Of a stretch of 64,000 bases of DNA, positions 53,117-61,083 are shown piece after piece. Positions within the stretch are counted from its first letter, which is position 1. Every line of letters begins with the position of its first letter. Under the pieces are notes generated by a model. That model saw only the letters and a program-made list of their open reading frames with translations. It was not told the DNA's origin and ran no database searches. This stretch comes from an uncultured Candidatus Saccharibacteria bacterium (GTDB lineage Bacteria > Patescibacteriota > Saccharimonadia > Saccharimonadales > Saccharimonadaceae). The stretch is taken from the NCBI GenBank assembly GCA_937906385.1, contig CALCYQ010000003.1:124001-188000 (forward strand), given 5' to 3'. The position numbers were made by a program, and so were the translations under genes.

Positions 53117-56100
53117 ATGCGCAAAATTTCAGATTTTATCGTGAATCATTGCTATGTCATTTTTGGCGTTTTTTTGGTGTTTGTAGCAATTTGCGCAGTC
53201 TTGTCTACGCACGTAAATATCAATAAAGATATTTATTCTTACATGCCGTCCGATTCAGAAACGACCTTAGGCCTAAACATTATGAATGACGAGTTTAGTT
53301 ACGACTCGACCAGCGCCTACGAAATGATGCTAACTAATGTGCCAGATGATGAGAAAATGAAAATCAAAAATGATATTGAATCGATTGAGGGCGTAAGCTC
53401 GGTCGAGTACGACGAAAGCGACACTTATAATCGCGATCAGTATGCGCGCTACAAAATTAATGTAGATGCGCCAGCCGATTCCGAGACTGCCGACCGTGTT
53501 TATAGTACGATCCACGACGAGTATAAAGAACGCTTCGAAATCGAAGAGGCGGGCCAAGTTTACAACTTCAACGGCGAAGTCATGAAACTGCACGTCACAT
53601 TATTAGCAATCGGCTGTGCAATGTTGATTCTGCTGCTAATGAGCAAATCGTGGGTAGAGCCATGGCTGTTTTTGTTTGCAATTTTGTTGGCCGTAATAGC
53701 TAATAAAGGCACGAATATTATCTTCCCGAATGTCTCACATATTACGGATGCAATTTCGGCTATTCTACAAATGGCCCTGTCGATGGACTACGCCATCATG
53801 CTTTCTACGCGCTATCATCAGGAGAAGGCCAAGCCAGACCACCCCGACAAAAAGACCGCCATGCGTCGTGCGATGCGTTATTCGTTTGGTGCGATTTCGT
53901 CCAGTTCCGTTACGACAGTAGTTGGCCTGGTCGTACTGGTCGCGATGAGTTTTACGATCGGACGCGATATGGGGCTCGTGCTGAGCAAAGGTGTAGTTTT
54001 GAGCTTAGTGTCAATTTTTACCTCCCTACCGGCGTTGTTATTGATATTCGATAAAGCCATCGAAAAGACTCAAAAGAAAACTTTGAATTTTAAGATGGAT
54101 TGGTTCGGCAAACGTAGTTACGACTTGCGCAAGATTGCAATGCCATTATTCTTGTTAGTTTTTATTGGCAGCGCCATCCTCAAAGGCAGTACCGGCATTA
54201 CTTTTACGGCCGAACAGAACAATTGCATTAAGGATGTATTTAGCGAGACTAATCAAATGGCGTTGGTTTATGACGCCAAAATGGACGACGAGGTCACGAA
54301 AGTATGCAAGGATTTCGATAAACGCGAAGATACAACACGCGTACTTTGCTACGGCAATACGATTAATGAACCAGAAAAATATAACGAGCTAGTCGCGAAG
54401 ATTAATAGCCTGAGCTCTGAAAAAGTCGAAACAGAAGATTACTTAATCAAGGCGATTTATTATCACTATTATAAAGACGTTGACGCACATGAAATTTCGC
54501 TCGATGATTTGGTAACTTTTCTGCAAAATGAAGTCTTCCCGAACAAGAATTTTGCGGACAACATTTCTGACGAAATGGTTTCGAAAGTTGACCGTTTCTC
54601 AAACTTCACTAACCAGAACAAAGTTAATCGCTTGCGCGCTAAGCAAGACATTGCGAACGTTTTGGGCGTCGACAGTAAAAAGTTGGACGATGTATATGTT
54701 CTGTATTTGTCCGAGCAGAATATTCCAACCAAGCTGACCTTGTATCAATTTGCACAGTTTGTAACGAACGATATTTTGACGAATTCCGAATACGCAGATA
54801 TGGTTACGCCAGCGCAACGGGCCGACCTCGCGAAGTTGCAATTATTTAGCAATAAGAACGTGACCGATACGCCAAAAAGCGCGGCGGAACTTTCGAAGAT
54901 TTTCGGCATTGACCAAAAGACTTTGGAGCAATTGTTAGTTTATTACGGATACACTACCAACGACGCGCCGACCGCTTCGGCTTCGATTGAGGAGTTAGTG
55001 AATTTTGCATTGTCAAACCAGAACGTAATTAACGAGATGGGCTTGTCGGCAGATGAAGTCGCCCAATTAAAGACTCAGTTCACAGCCGCAAAGACGAAGA
55101 TTTCTGAATTAAAGAACGCGCCTACAATGTTTGATCAGGCCGTGGCGGAATTGCCAGCCGAAACCCAGGAAGCTTTGGCGCCACAAATTACCGCACTACG
55201 CGCAGAGTTGGTCGCGAAAGTCGGCGAGGCAGAAAAAGCTTTGACGAAGAAATACACTTATGCGGATATCGCCAGCGCCGCAACAAAAGTTGATAACGCT
55301 TTGGTCACGGCAACAAATTGGCTGAATAATTTGGAGATGAATTACCCTGAAGTATTTGCAGATTTGAGCGAAGAAGATAAAACTACGATTTTGGAAACTG
55401 CGCAGAAAATCAGTGACGAGATCAATTCGGCACGCCAAAAGATTGATTTTAATGACAAGCTTGCGAAGCTCAAAAATATATACAAACTTTACCAAGCCGA
55501 GACAACGGCAAATGTCGCGAAAATCTCACCGCGCGAATTAGTAAATTTTCTACTAAAGCATCAGAATGACGACAAGCTAAAAGGCGCTTTAACGAGCGAT
55601 ACGATTAAGCAGCTAGGTTTAGCACAGTACATTATGAACAACCAGAACACGAAGTTTTCGGCCGGAAGTTTGGCACAGACTTTTAACTTGGATCAAGAAA
55701 AAGTGAAGCTGGTATATGCGCTATACAATTACCGCTACGAAAATAAGAATCTAAAGTTGTCACTCAAAACTTTGATTAATTTTATCGACGAAAAAGTTTT
55801 ACCAAATCCAGATTATGCCAGTAGACTCAGTAAGAGCGAACAAACCCAACTACATACGATCGCAACGTTAATGCGCGCAGCGGCAAATGGTAATACGTAT
55901 AATTATGAAGCGCTATATCGTGCAGTTCTTCCACTGGCAGGAAATCTAGATAAGAATCAATTATTCTTAGCCTATCTCTATCATGGTTCGCTGTATGATT
56001 ATGACGAAAACTGGACTTTGACGGTCGAAAAGTTTATCAACTTTGTCTCGGATAAAATTTTGCCAGACAGTCGTTTTGCGGAAAGAATTGACGACGAGAT

Positions 56101-56890
56101 GCGCGAGAAAATCACCGACGGTCGCAAGACTATTAACGAAGCGAAAGATTTGCTAGTGGGGCCGCAGCATTACCGCGCATTAATCGAATCAAATCTGCCG
56201 GCGGAGGGTGGGCAAACTTTTGCATTAATTAGCGATCTCAAAAATGCGCTAGGGCCGCGCAATAAACAGGATTATTTCATGGTGGGCGACTCGGCTATGG
56301 CCTACGAAATGTCTCAGACGTTTGGCGACGAAATGAATTTTATTACGATTCTGACAATGTTGGCGATTTTTGCAGTTGTAGTCTGCACGTTTAAGTCGTT
56401 CTTCGTGTCGATGTTGCTAGTGCTAGTTATTCAATGTGCAGTCTACATTGTGATGGCATATTTATCGCTGACCGGATCGAGCATTTTCTTCATTGCGCTA
56501 ATTATCGTGCAGTCGATTTTGATGGGCGCGACGATTGACTATGCGATTCTATTTACATCGTATTATGTTGAAAACCGCAGTTACTTCAAAATGAATATAC
56601 GCGATGCGCTGATTAGTACTTATAATCGTTCCATTAATGCCATTCTCACTTCGGCATCGATTCTAATTATCGTGACAGCAATCGTTGGCAATATGGCGAC
56701 GGCAATCGCGGCGGCAGTCTGCCAGGCGATTTCATTAGGTACTTTCTGCGCAACTTTGATTATCTTGGTATTGCTCCCTGCCTTGCTAGCAACTTTGGAT
56801 AGATTTGTAGTAAAGAAGCCAAGCGAGAGAGTTGCCGACGCCGAGAAAGGCATCAAAAAGCTGCTTCGGGGTTTTAAATCATTGTTATAA
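53117..56890 (+). CDS. RND/MmpL-family transporter with repeated external domains
   Basis: 1257 residues. TM1, an external loop, then TM helices 2-6 with LQMALSMDYAIMLSTRYHQE (conserved Asp motif), a ~700-residue external domain, and a second TM block with IVQSILMGATIDYAILFTSYY. The external domain (about 460-1010) holds some six ~80-residue repeats of the form LVNFLLxxxVLPNxxFA...LAxxFxLDxxKLxxVYxLYxYxxxx, plus a coiled coil at about 650-790. Related to YdfJ/MmpL exporters of lipids or drugs. TATAAT (53103-53108) ends 8 nt before the ATG. Confidence 0.9.
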   Translation: MRKISDFIVNHCYVIFGVFLVFVAICAVLSTHVNINKDIYSYMPSDSETTLGLNIMNDEFSYDSTSAYEMMLTNVPDDEKMKIKNDIESIEGVSSVEYDESDTYNRDQYARYKINVDAPADSETADRVYSTIHDEYKERFEIEEAGQVYNFNGEVMKLHVTLLAIGCAMLILLLMSKSWVEPWLFLFAILLAVIANKGTNIIFPNVSHITDAISAILQMALSMDYAIMLSTRYHQEKAKPDHPDKKTAMRRAMRYSFGAISSSSVTTVVGLVVLVAMSFTIGRDMGLVLSKGVVLSLVSIFTSLPALLLIFDKAIEKTQKKTLNFKMDWFGKRSYDLRKIAMPLFLLVFIGSAILKGSTGITFTAEQNNCIKDVFSETNQMALVYDAKMDDEVTKVCKDFDKREDTTRVLCYGNTINEPEKYNELVAKINSLSSEKVETEDYLIKAIYYHYYKDVDAHEISLDDLVTFLQNEVFPNKNFADNISDEMVSKVDRFSNFTNQNKVNRLRAKQDIANVLGVDSKKLDDVYVLYLSEQNIPTKLTLYQFAQFVTNDILTNSEYADMVTPAQRADLAKLQLFSNKNVTDTPKSAAELSKIFGIDQKTLEQLLVYYGYTTNDAPTASASIEELVNFALSNQNVINEMGLSADEVAQLKTQFTAAKTKISELKNAPTMFDQAVAELPAETQEALAPQITALRAELVAKVGEAEKALTKKYTYADIASAATKVDNALVTATNWLNNLEMNYPEVFADLSEEDKTTILETAQKISDEINSARQKIDFNDKLAKLKNIYKLYQAETTANVAKISPRELVNFLLKHQNDDKLKGALTSDTIKQLGLAQYIMNNQNTKFSAGSLAQTFNLDQEKVKLVYALYNYRYENKNLKLSLKTLINFIDEKVLPNPDYASRLSKSEQTQLHTIATLMRAAANGNTYNYEALYRAVLPLAGNLDKNQLFLAYLYHGSLYDYDENWTLTVEKFINFVSDKILPDSRFAERIDDEMREKITDGRKTINEAKDLLVGPQHYRALIESNLPAEGGQTFALISDLKNALGPRNKQDYFMVGDSAMAYEMSQTFGDEMNFITILTMLAIFAVVVCTFKSFFVSMLLVLVIQCAVYIVMAYLSLTGSSIFFIALIIVQSILMGATIDYAILFTSYYVENRSYFKMNIRDALISTYNRSINAILTSASILIIVTAIVGNMATAIAAAVCQAISLGTFCATLIILVLLPALLATLDRFVVKKPSERVADAEKGIKKLLRGFKSLL

Positions 56891-56898
56891 TCTAATCA

Positions 56899-57073
56899 AT
56901 GAAAGAATCGCAGACGCTCAGAGTTATCGATTGCGTGCAGGAAGAGGTGACTAGACATACTTACTCGGCTTTGCATGGTGGTGGACTGGTGTATTGACCA
57001 CCCCGAATACACTGCGAAGATCAAGGTTATACCTAAGAAAGATTATCCGGTACTGATGCCATGCGAGTTCTGA
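56899..57073 (+). pseudogene. Tiny gene broken by a +1 shift (57 residues if repaired)
   Basis: ATG 56899 reads MKESQTLRVIDCVQEEVTR and on to HGGG, then the frame changes (extra C at 56986) to continue WCIDHPEYTAKIKVIPKKDY...CEF ending at TGA 57073. Unshifted, it stops at 56997. TGT-TATAAT (56886-56891) ends 7 nt before the ATG, so this was or is a transcribed gene. Family unknown. Confidence 0.45.
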
Positions 57074-57110
57074 GGTATACATATACAGACAAAGAGATTC
57101 GAACTTTTGC

Positions 57111-57158
57111 AACTTTACGTTTAAAATTGCCGCTAACCCTGATTTTTAACGTAAAGTT
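57111..57158. repeat. Long inverted repeat in gene-poor DNA
   Basis: AACTTTACGTT (57111-57121) and AACGTAAAGTT (57148-57158) are perfect complements and extend inward to about 17 bp with one mismatch; the loop is about 14 nt. Could be a terminator without a T run, or a structured RNA or protein-binding site. Confidence 0.6.
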
Positions 57159-57215
57159 TAGACGACTCTTCTAGATGATGGCTTTCCCTTGTAATCATTG
57201 CTATAATCACACCAT

Positions 57216-57366
57216 ATGCTCATCTTCTCCTATCACATCACTTCCATAGATAACATGCTCGCGAACGAGAAGGTTTTTCGCATCGATATTACCGACGGAG
57301 ACAGATAACGTTATAACTTGGTTTCGCGGCAAGAAATACAAGGGCCCGAAATTACCACCAGAATAA
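57216..57366 (+). pseudogene. Second tiny gene broken by a +1 shift (49 residues if repaired)
   Basis: ATG 57216 reads MLIFSYHITSIDNMLANEKV...ITDGD, then an extra base near 57303 moves the frame to DNVITWFRGKKYKGPKLPPE, TAA 57364-57366. Unshifted, it ends at 57308. TGC-TATAAT (57202-57207) ends 8 nt before the ATG. Family unknown. The opposite strand has a long frame to 57437, but it runs through the tRNA. Confidence 0.45.
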
Positions 57367-57387
57367 AAAATAAGCCCTGCGGGGCTT
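57363..57387 (-). terminator. Terminator of tRNA-Lys
   Basis: Minus strand AAGCCC-N4-GGGCTT followed by ATTTTTTA. Confidence 0.85.
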
Positions 57388-57401
57388 GTTTTTAAACGAA
57401 A

Positions 57402-57478
57402 TGGTGAGCCGGGTGGGATTCGAACCCACGACACCAAGCTTAAGAGGCTCGTGCTCTAACCAACTGAGCTACCGGCCC
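57402..57478 (-). tRNA. tRNA-Lys (anticodon CTT)
   Basis: 77 nt including encoded CCA. Acceptor GGGCCGG pairs with CCGGCTC (one G-U), D arm GCTC/GAGC, anticodon arm CGAGC-CTCTTAA-GCTTG with anticodon CTT, T arm GTGGG-TTCGAAT-CCCAC, discriminator A, then CCA. All invariant bases are present. Reads AAG codons. Confidence 0.97.
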
Positions 57479-57491
57479 GCTCACTTGGTGT

Positions 57492-57520
57492 ATTATACCA
57501 AAGTTTTGAGGTTTTGGCAA
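57492..57520 (-). promoter_or_regulatory. tRNA-Lys promoter
   Basis: Minus strand -35 TTGCCA (57515-57520), 17-bp spacer, -10 TATAAT (57492-57497) with TGG before it. Confidence 0.88.
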
Positions 57521-57556
57521 GCGTTTAGCTGCGGCTGGATTGTGTATAATAAAGAT

Positions 57557-58087
57557 ATGCAAATAGCCTTTTATATCTTTGGCGGAATCGTGATTTTAGT
57601 GGCTTTTTTGTTTTTATTCACGGTTTTTACAGGTGCGCCATACGTGCCGTCGTCTCCGAATGAACTCGAAGAGGCTTTTACGAAGCTCTACAAGCTAAGC
57701 AAGAAAGATTTATTGATTGACCTTGGCTCTGGCGACGGCGTGGTATTAAAAGTCGCAAACAAACACGGCGCAAAGGCGCTCGGCGTAGAAATCAATCCCC
57801 TGCTAGCGCTGTTTTCGCGTTGGCGTTTTCGCCAAAATCCGCAAATTAAAATCGCATGTAAAAATTTCTTCAAAATGGACTTCCCGTCCGAGACAACGGC
57901 AGTCTATGCCTTTGGCGATTCGCGCGATATTAAGAAAATTGCTAAACTTATTCAGAAACAAGCGACAAAAATCGGTCACCCAATTTATTTAATTTCGAAT
58001 GCATTCGAAGTGCCGGGATTAAAAATCCAAAAGCAACATCGCGCGCATTATTTATATAAAATCACAGGAGGTAAGGATGAAGATTAA
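57557..58087 (+). CDS. Membrane-anchored class I methyltransferase (FAM173/KMT-like)
   Basis: 176 residues from ATG 57557; the longer frame from 57386 runs antisense through the tRNA. One N-terminal TM segment (about 5-28), then GAPYVPSS, motif I LIDLGSGDGVVLKVA and GVEINPLLALFSRWR. This order (GxPYVPT before DLGSGDGR) is that of FAM173-type methyltransferases, whose animal members methylate lysines of ATP synthase c subunit or ADP/ATP carrier. The substrate here is unknown. TATAAT (57545-57550) ends 6 nt before ATG: leaderless. Overlaps the next gene by 11 nt. Confidence 0.85.
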   Translation: MQIAFYIFGGIVILVAFLFLFTVFTGAPYVPSSPNELEEAFTKLYKLSKKDLLIDLGSGDGVVLKVANKHGAKALGVEINPLLALFSRWRFRQNPQIKIACKNFFKMDFPSETTAVYAFGDSRDIKKIAKLIQKQATKIGHPIYLISNAFEVPGLKIQKQHRAHYLYKITGGKDED

Positions 58088-58691
58088 ATATTTAGGCCAT
58101 TCATGTTTTCAGCTTTTCAGCGAAAACCAAAGCATCGTAATCGATCCTTATTCCGACGGCAGCGTGCCGGGCTTGGCGCCACTCCGCGTGAAAACAAACG
58201 CCGTGTATTGTTCACATCAACATGCCGACCATAACGGCGTCGATTGCGTAGAATTCGACGGTGAGGATAGCGATTTTGAGCGCACACAAATCGCGAGTTG
58301 GCACGATGATCAGCAAGGCGCTTTGCGCGGTCCAAACACGATTCAGATTTTTGAATGCGACAGGCAACGCGTGGCGCATCTGGGCGATTTAGGCTGCGCT
58401 TTAGACGATGAACAACGCGCGCAATTAGCTGATTTAGACGTTTTATTAATCCCGGTCGGCGGATATTACACAATTTCCGGCGCGCAGGCCGCGCAAATCG
58501 TGTCCGACTTAAAGCCCAAAAGCGTGATTCCGATGCATTATAAAGGCACAGATTTTGGCTACGACGTACTCTCGACGGAAGAGGAATTTTTGGCGCCGTT
58601 TGCTAGCGCACAAAAACTTGAAAGCGACGAAATTGACGTCGCCGATGCTAAAGGCGTGATTGTTTTAAGCTTTAATCATCAGTCCGAATAA
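58077..58691 (+). CDS. Metallo-beta-lactamase-fold hydrolase
   Basis: 204 residues. Starts MKIKYLGHSCFQL and has the metal motif HQHADH (His47, His49, Asp51, His52), then HLGDLGC and a distant His in PKSVIPMHYKG: the UlaG-like/RNase Z-related MBL group. Natural substrate unknown. GGAGG lies before ATG 58077, which overlaps the methyltransferase by 11 nt. Its 3' end overlaps the convergent Hint-protein gene by 20 nt. Confidence 0.9.
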   Translation: MKIKYLGHSCFQLFSENQSIVIDPYSDGSVPGLAPLRVKTNAVYCSHQHADHNGVDCVEFDGEDSDFERTQIASWHDDQQGALRGPNTIQIFECDRQRVAHLGDLGCALDDEQRAQLADLDVLLIPVGGYYTISGAQAAQIVSDLKPKSVIPMHYKGTDFGYDVLSTEEEFLAPFASAQKLESDEIDVADAKGVIVLSFNHQSE

Positions 58692-61077
58692 GATGGATGC
58701 TAGTCCAGACTTGGATTTTGTCGCCGCCATGATAGGTTTGGCCATCTGAAGTATTAAACCAAGTGCCGGTCGGAACGATTTTTATACTACCCTCGCGCAC
58801 GAGATATTTTTGTTTGTTTGCAAGATTATCTTCCGACGTCGTGAACATCCAATAGCGCGCGTTGAGGTCGGTGACAAATTGCGGGCGGAGCGTATTTGGT
58901 TGAAGCATATAGTCGCTAAAGAGTTTATCGGCGAGGAAATCACCAAGCTCGGTGGCTGGGAAATAATCGCGTACCACGCCAGCCTCGGCGATACGTAGGC
59001 CTTTGAAAGCGTAGTATGGCACCGTTTTGCGGAAGAGCGAGTAATTATAAAGGATATCTGGCTGCGTCATGATTTGCGCGCGCGTAGCCGGCCAACGATA
59101 ATCATCGGTAAAGCCATATAAGTTTGAAATAATCGACATGCCATCGGCGGTAAGAATGTCATTTGCGAACACATTGTAATAATAGGTTGAAACGACGTTA
59201 TAATAATTGACTGGCCGTTCAATAATCTCGATTTTTGTCACTGTGACCGGCGCGAGTTTACCATCTTGTTCTTTTAGGATGCGAATGCCGACATGATAAT
59301 CTTCGCTTTCGACGGACACAAATTCGCCCTTGTCGAGGCTAAAAATGCTGTGATAGCCGACCGTGCCGAGCGTAGAGCCGTCGCTAAAGGTGGAAAGACG
59401 ATAAATATCGCTTTGGTGTTGTTTTTCCATCCAAATTGGATAGGCTGGCACAAACTGGCCAAGATCATAACTCCAGACTTTAAGCAAATCGTCATATTTC
59501 ACATCTTCAATTTTCTTCGTGGCGCCATTCCAAAGCGAAATTTCCGTACCTTCAATTAGGCAAGTGCTCGGACGGCGCGCATAAATAGTCAGATCGCCAG
59601 TGACGTTCGGGATAGTTAATTCGCCAGTGGTGGCGCTATATGTATAGCCGGAGTTGTTCGTAAGTGTTTGGCCGCCCATTGTAATCGTGACAGTAGTTGG
59701 ATGGTTACGATTGCCCGTGCCATAGCTCAAGGTCGTGGTATAAGCTTGGCCATATTTAATTGTGGTGGTGCGGTTGGATGAAGTGATAGCATTATTACCG
59801 CTGCCTAAATCATAGCTAATCGTAAAATTCCAGTCGAAAGGCGTGGTAGCGCTACGTGAAGCATGGCCGCCACCGGTGGATGCGGCGCCAATTTCGATGG
59901 GGGTGGCCGTATTGCCGTGTGCATCGGTGCCGTAAACTACGAAGTAATAGCTATTATCGCCCAGTCCAGTAATGGCATAACTATCTTCGTCGTCTTCCGT
60001 CGTGATAGTCTGCTCGAGCGTCGCGTCGTTGCCGTTTACGCGATAGACCTGAATCGTAAAATTATCGATGGTTGATTCGTCAGTTGCATCCCAAGTAACC
60101 AGGGCCTCGCCCTCAGCCGTTTGCTGCGTAGCGGCAACATTTGAGATAACTGGCGCTTCGGTGTCGGTAGAAATGATAACTTTATCTACCAATAAAGTGA
60201 TGCGGCCAGCATTAATGTCGGTGATACCGGCAGATTTTACATAAAGATTGGCGCGTTCGTAATCGGTGGAATATTGCTTATTTGGATCTTCCTCACGCAC
60301 ATAGACCGTAAAATCTTGCGTTGCGTTCGCCGCAATTGTACCGGAAACTGCACGACCACTGCTTGCGGTTGAAGCGTAAAAATTGCCATTATTTACGAGC
60401 TCGATGGTAAAATCGCGCTCGTAGTCAAACGTGTTAATTATAGTGATTGTAAATGCGGCACTGGTATTTGGCGAGCGCAAATTGCCCGTAGTAGAACTAG
60501 AAATGCGCGCAAACATTTGGCCAGTTTGCTCATTCGTAAACTCGACATCCATCTCTGGGTCGACCGTAAAAGTGCCACTGCTCGATGGCGAGAAAGTAAA
60601 TGTGACACTAAAAGTTACCTCCGTACCCATCGGGATTGCGTCACCATTCGCTAGACCGGATAATTCGTAATTAACTTCCGCATCTTCTACAACTTCCCCA
60701 TTCGAATCTTTGATAACCGGATCAAAATTTGGAATCGAGAAGATTTGATCGTAGAAAGTATCGTTGCGAATCGTAATATCGAAAGATGCGGTATAAGTGG
60801 CGCTTTGCTGATTGACAGTAGTAAAGCTTAGGCCAAAATCGACTGTATTGTCAGTAAAAGTCGGATTTGCCGATGAATGCTGACCGCCCGTATATTGCAC
60901 GTTCGTAATGTGGATTGTTCCCTGCGGCTGCAATGTGACGGCGCCGTCGAAAGTGAGAATTTGGTTATATGCCGCAAAACCAACCGTCATAAAACCAAGT
61001 ACGGCCACTACCAAAATCGAAATCACCACACTGAGACGCGATTTGTTTGGTTTTTGGTGGAGACTAGATTTGCGCAT
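58672..61077 (-). CDS. Secreted multi-domain protein with FN3 and Hint domains
   Basis: 801 residues. N-terminus is a SipW-type signal (VVISILVVAVLGFMTVGFAAYNQI), followed by TasA-like beta domains (about 45-310), a fibronectin-III-like domain (about 312-400), an InlB-like domain (about 415-500) and a Hint domain starting at Cys506 (CLIEGTEISLWNGATKKIED), with GTVGYHSIF and a last strand YYNVFANDILTADG near 630-645. About 155 residues follow. Hint modules autocatalytically cleave or attach proteins (inteins, hedgehog, polymorphic toxins). The canonical C-terminal HN is not visible, so N-terminal cleavage or ester formation is more likely than splicing. Last gene of a four-gene operon. Confidence 0.85.
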   Translation of the reverse strand: MRKSSLHQKPNKSRLSVVISILVVAVLGFMTVGFAAYNQILTFDGAVTLQPQGTIHITNVQYTGGQHSSANPTFTDNTVDFGLSFTTVNQQSATYTASFDITIRNDTFYDQIFSIPNFDPVIKDSNGEVVEDAEVNYELSGLANGDAIPMGTEVTFSVTFTFSPSSSGTFTVDPEMDVEFTNEQTGQMFARISSSTTGNLRSPNTSAAFTITIINTFDYERDFTIELVNNGNFYASTASSGRAVSGTIAANATQDFTVYVREEDPNKQYSTDYERANLYVKSAGITDINAGRITLLVDKVIISTDTEAPVISNVAATQQTAEGEALVTWDATDESTIDNFTIQVYRVNGNDATLEQTITTEDDEDSYAITGLGDNSYYFVVYGTDAHGNTATPIEIGAASTGGGHASRSATTPFDWNFTISYDLGSGNNAITSSNRTTTIKYGQAYTTTLSYGTGNRNHPTTVTITMGGQTLTNNSGYTYSATTGELTIPNVTGDLTIYARRPSTCLIEGTEISLWNGATKKIEDVKYDDLLKVWSYDLGQFVPAYPIWMEKQHQSDIYRLSTFSDGSTLGTVGYHSIFSLDKGEFVSVESEDYHVGIRILKEQDGKLAPVTVTKIEIIERPVNYYNVVSTYYYNVFANDILTADGMSIISNLYGFTDDYRWPATRAQIMTQPDILYNYSLFRKTVPYYAFKGLRIAEAGVVRDYFPATELGDFLADKLFSDYMLQPNTLRPQFVTDLNARYWMFTTSEDNLANKQKYLVREGSIKIVPTGTWFNTSDGQTYHGGDKIQVWTSIHLIRTDD

Positions 61078-61083
61078 CGTGGA

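Noticed and set aside
48440..53124. TGGCA/TTGACA-rich AT sequences as IS ends around the transporter cluster
   Set aside because: They are explained as promoter elements and no transposase or terminal repeats exist.
53107..53220. A short frame from ATG 53107 with AGGAGT, overlapping the RND start
   Set aside because: It ends after about 38 codons with an unconvincing peptide; the ATG at 53117 fits the leaderless spacing from TATAAT better.
57090..57110. GATTCGAAC, like a tRNA T-loop, as a possible att-site remnant of tRNA-Lys
   Set aside because: Only nine bases match and the flanking stems do not; not enough to call a duplicated tRNA end.
57207..57437. A 76-residue minus-strand frame overlapping tRNA-Lys
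   Set aside because: It runs through the tRNA and its terminator; only a chance frame.
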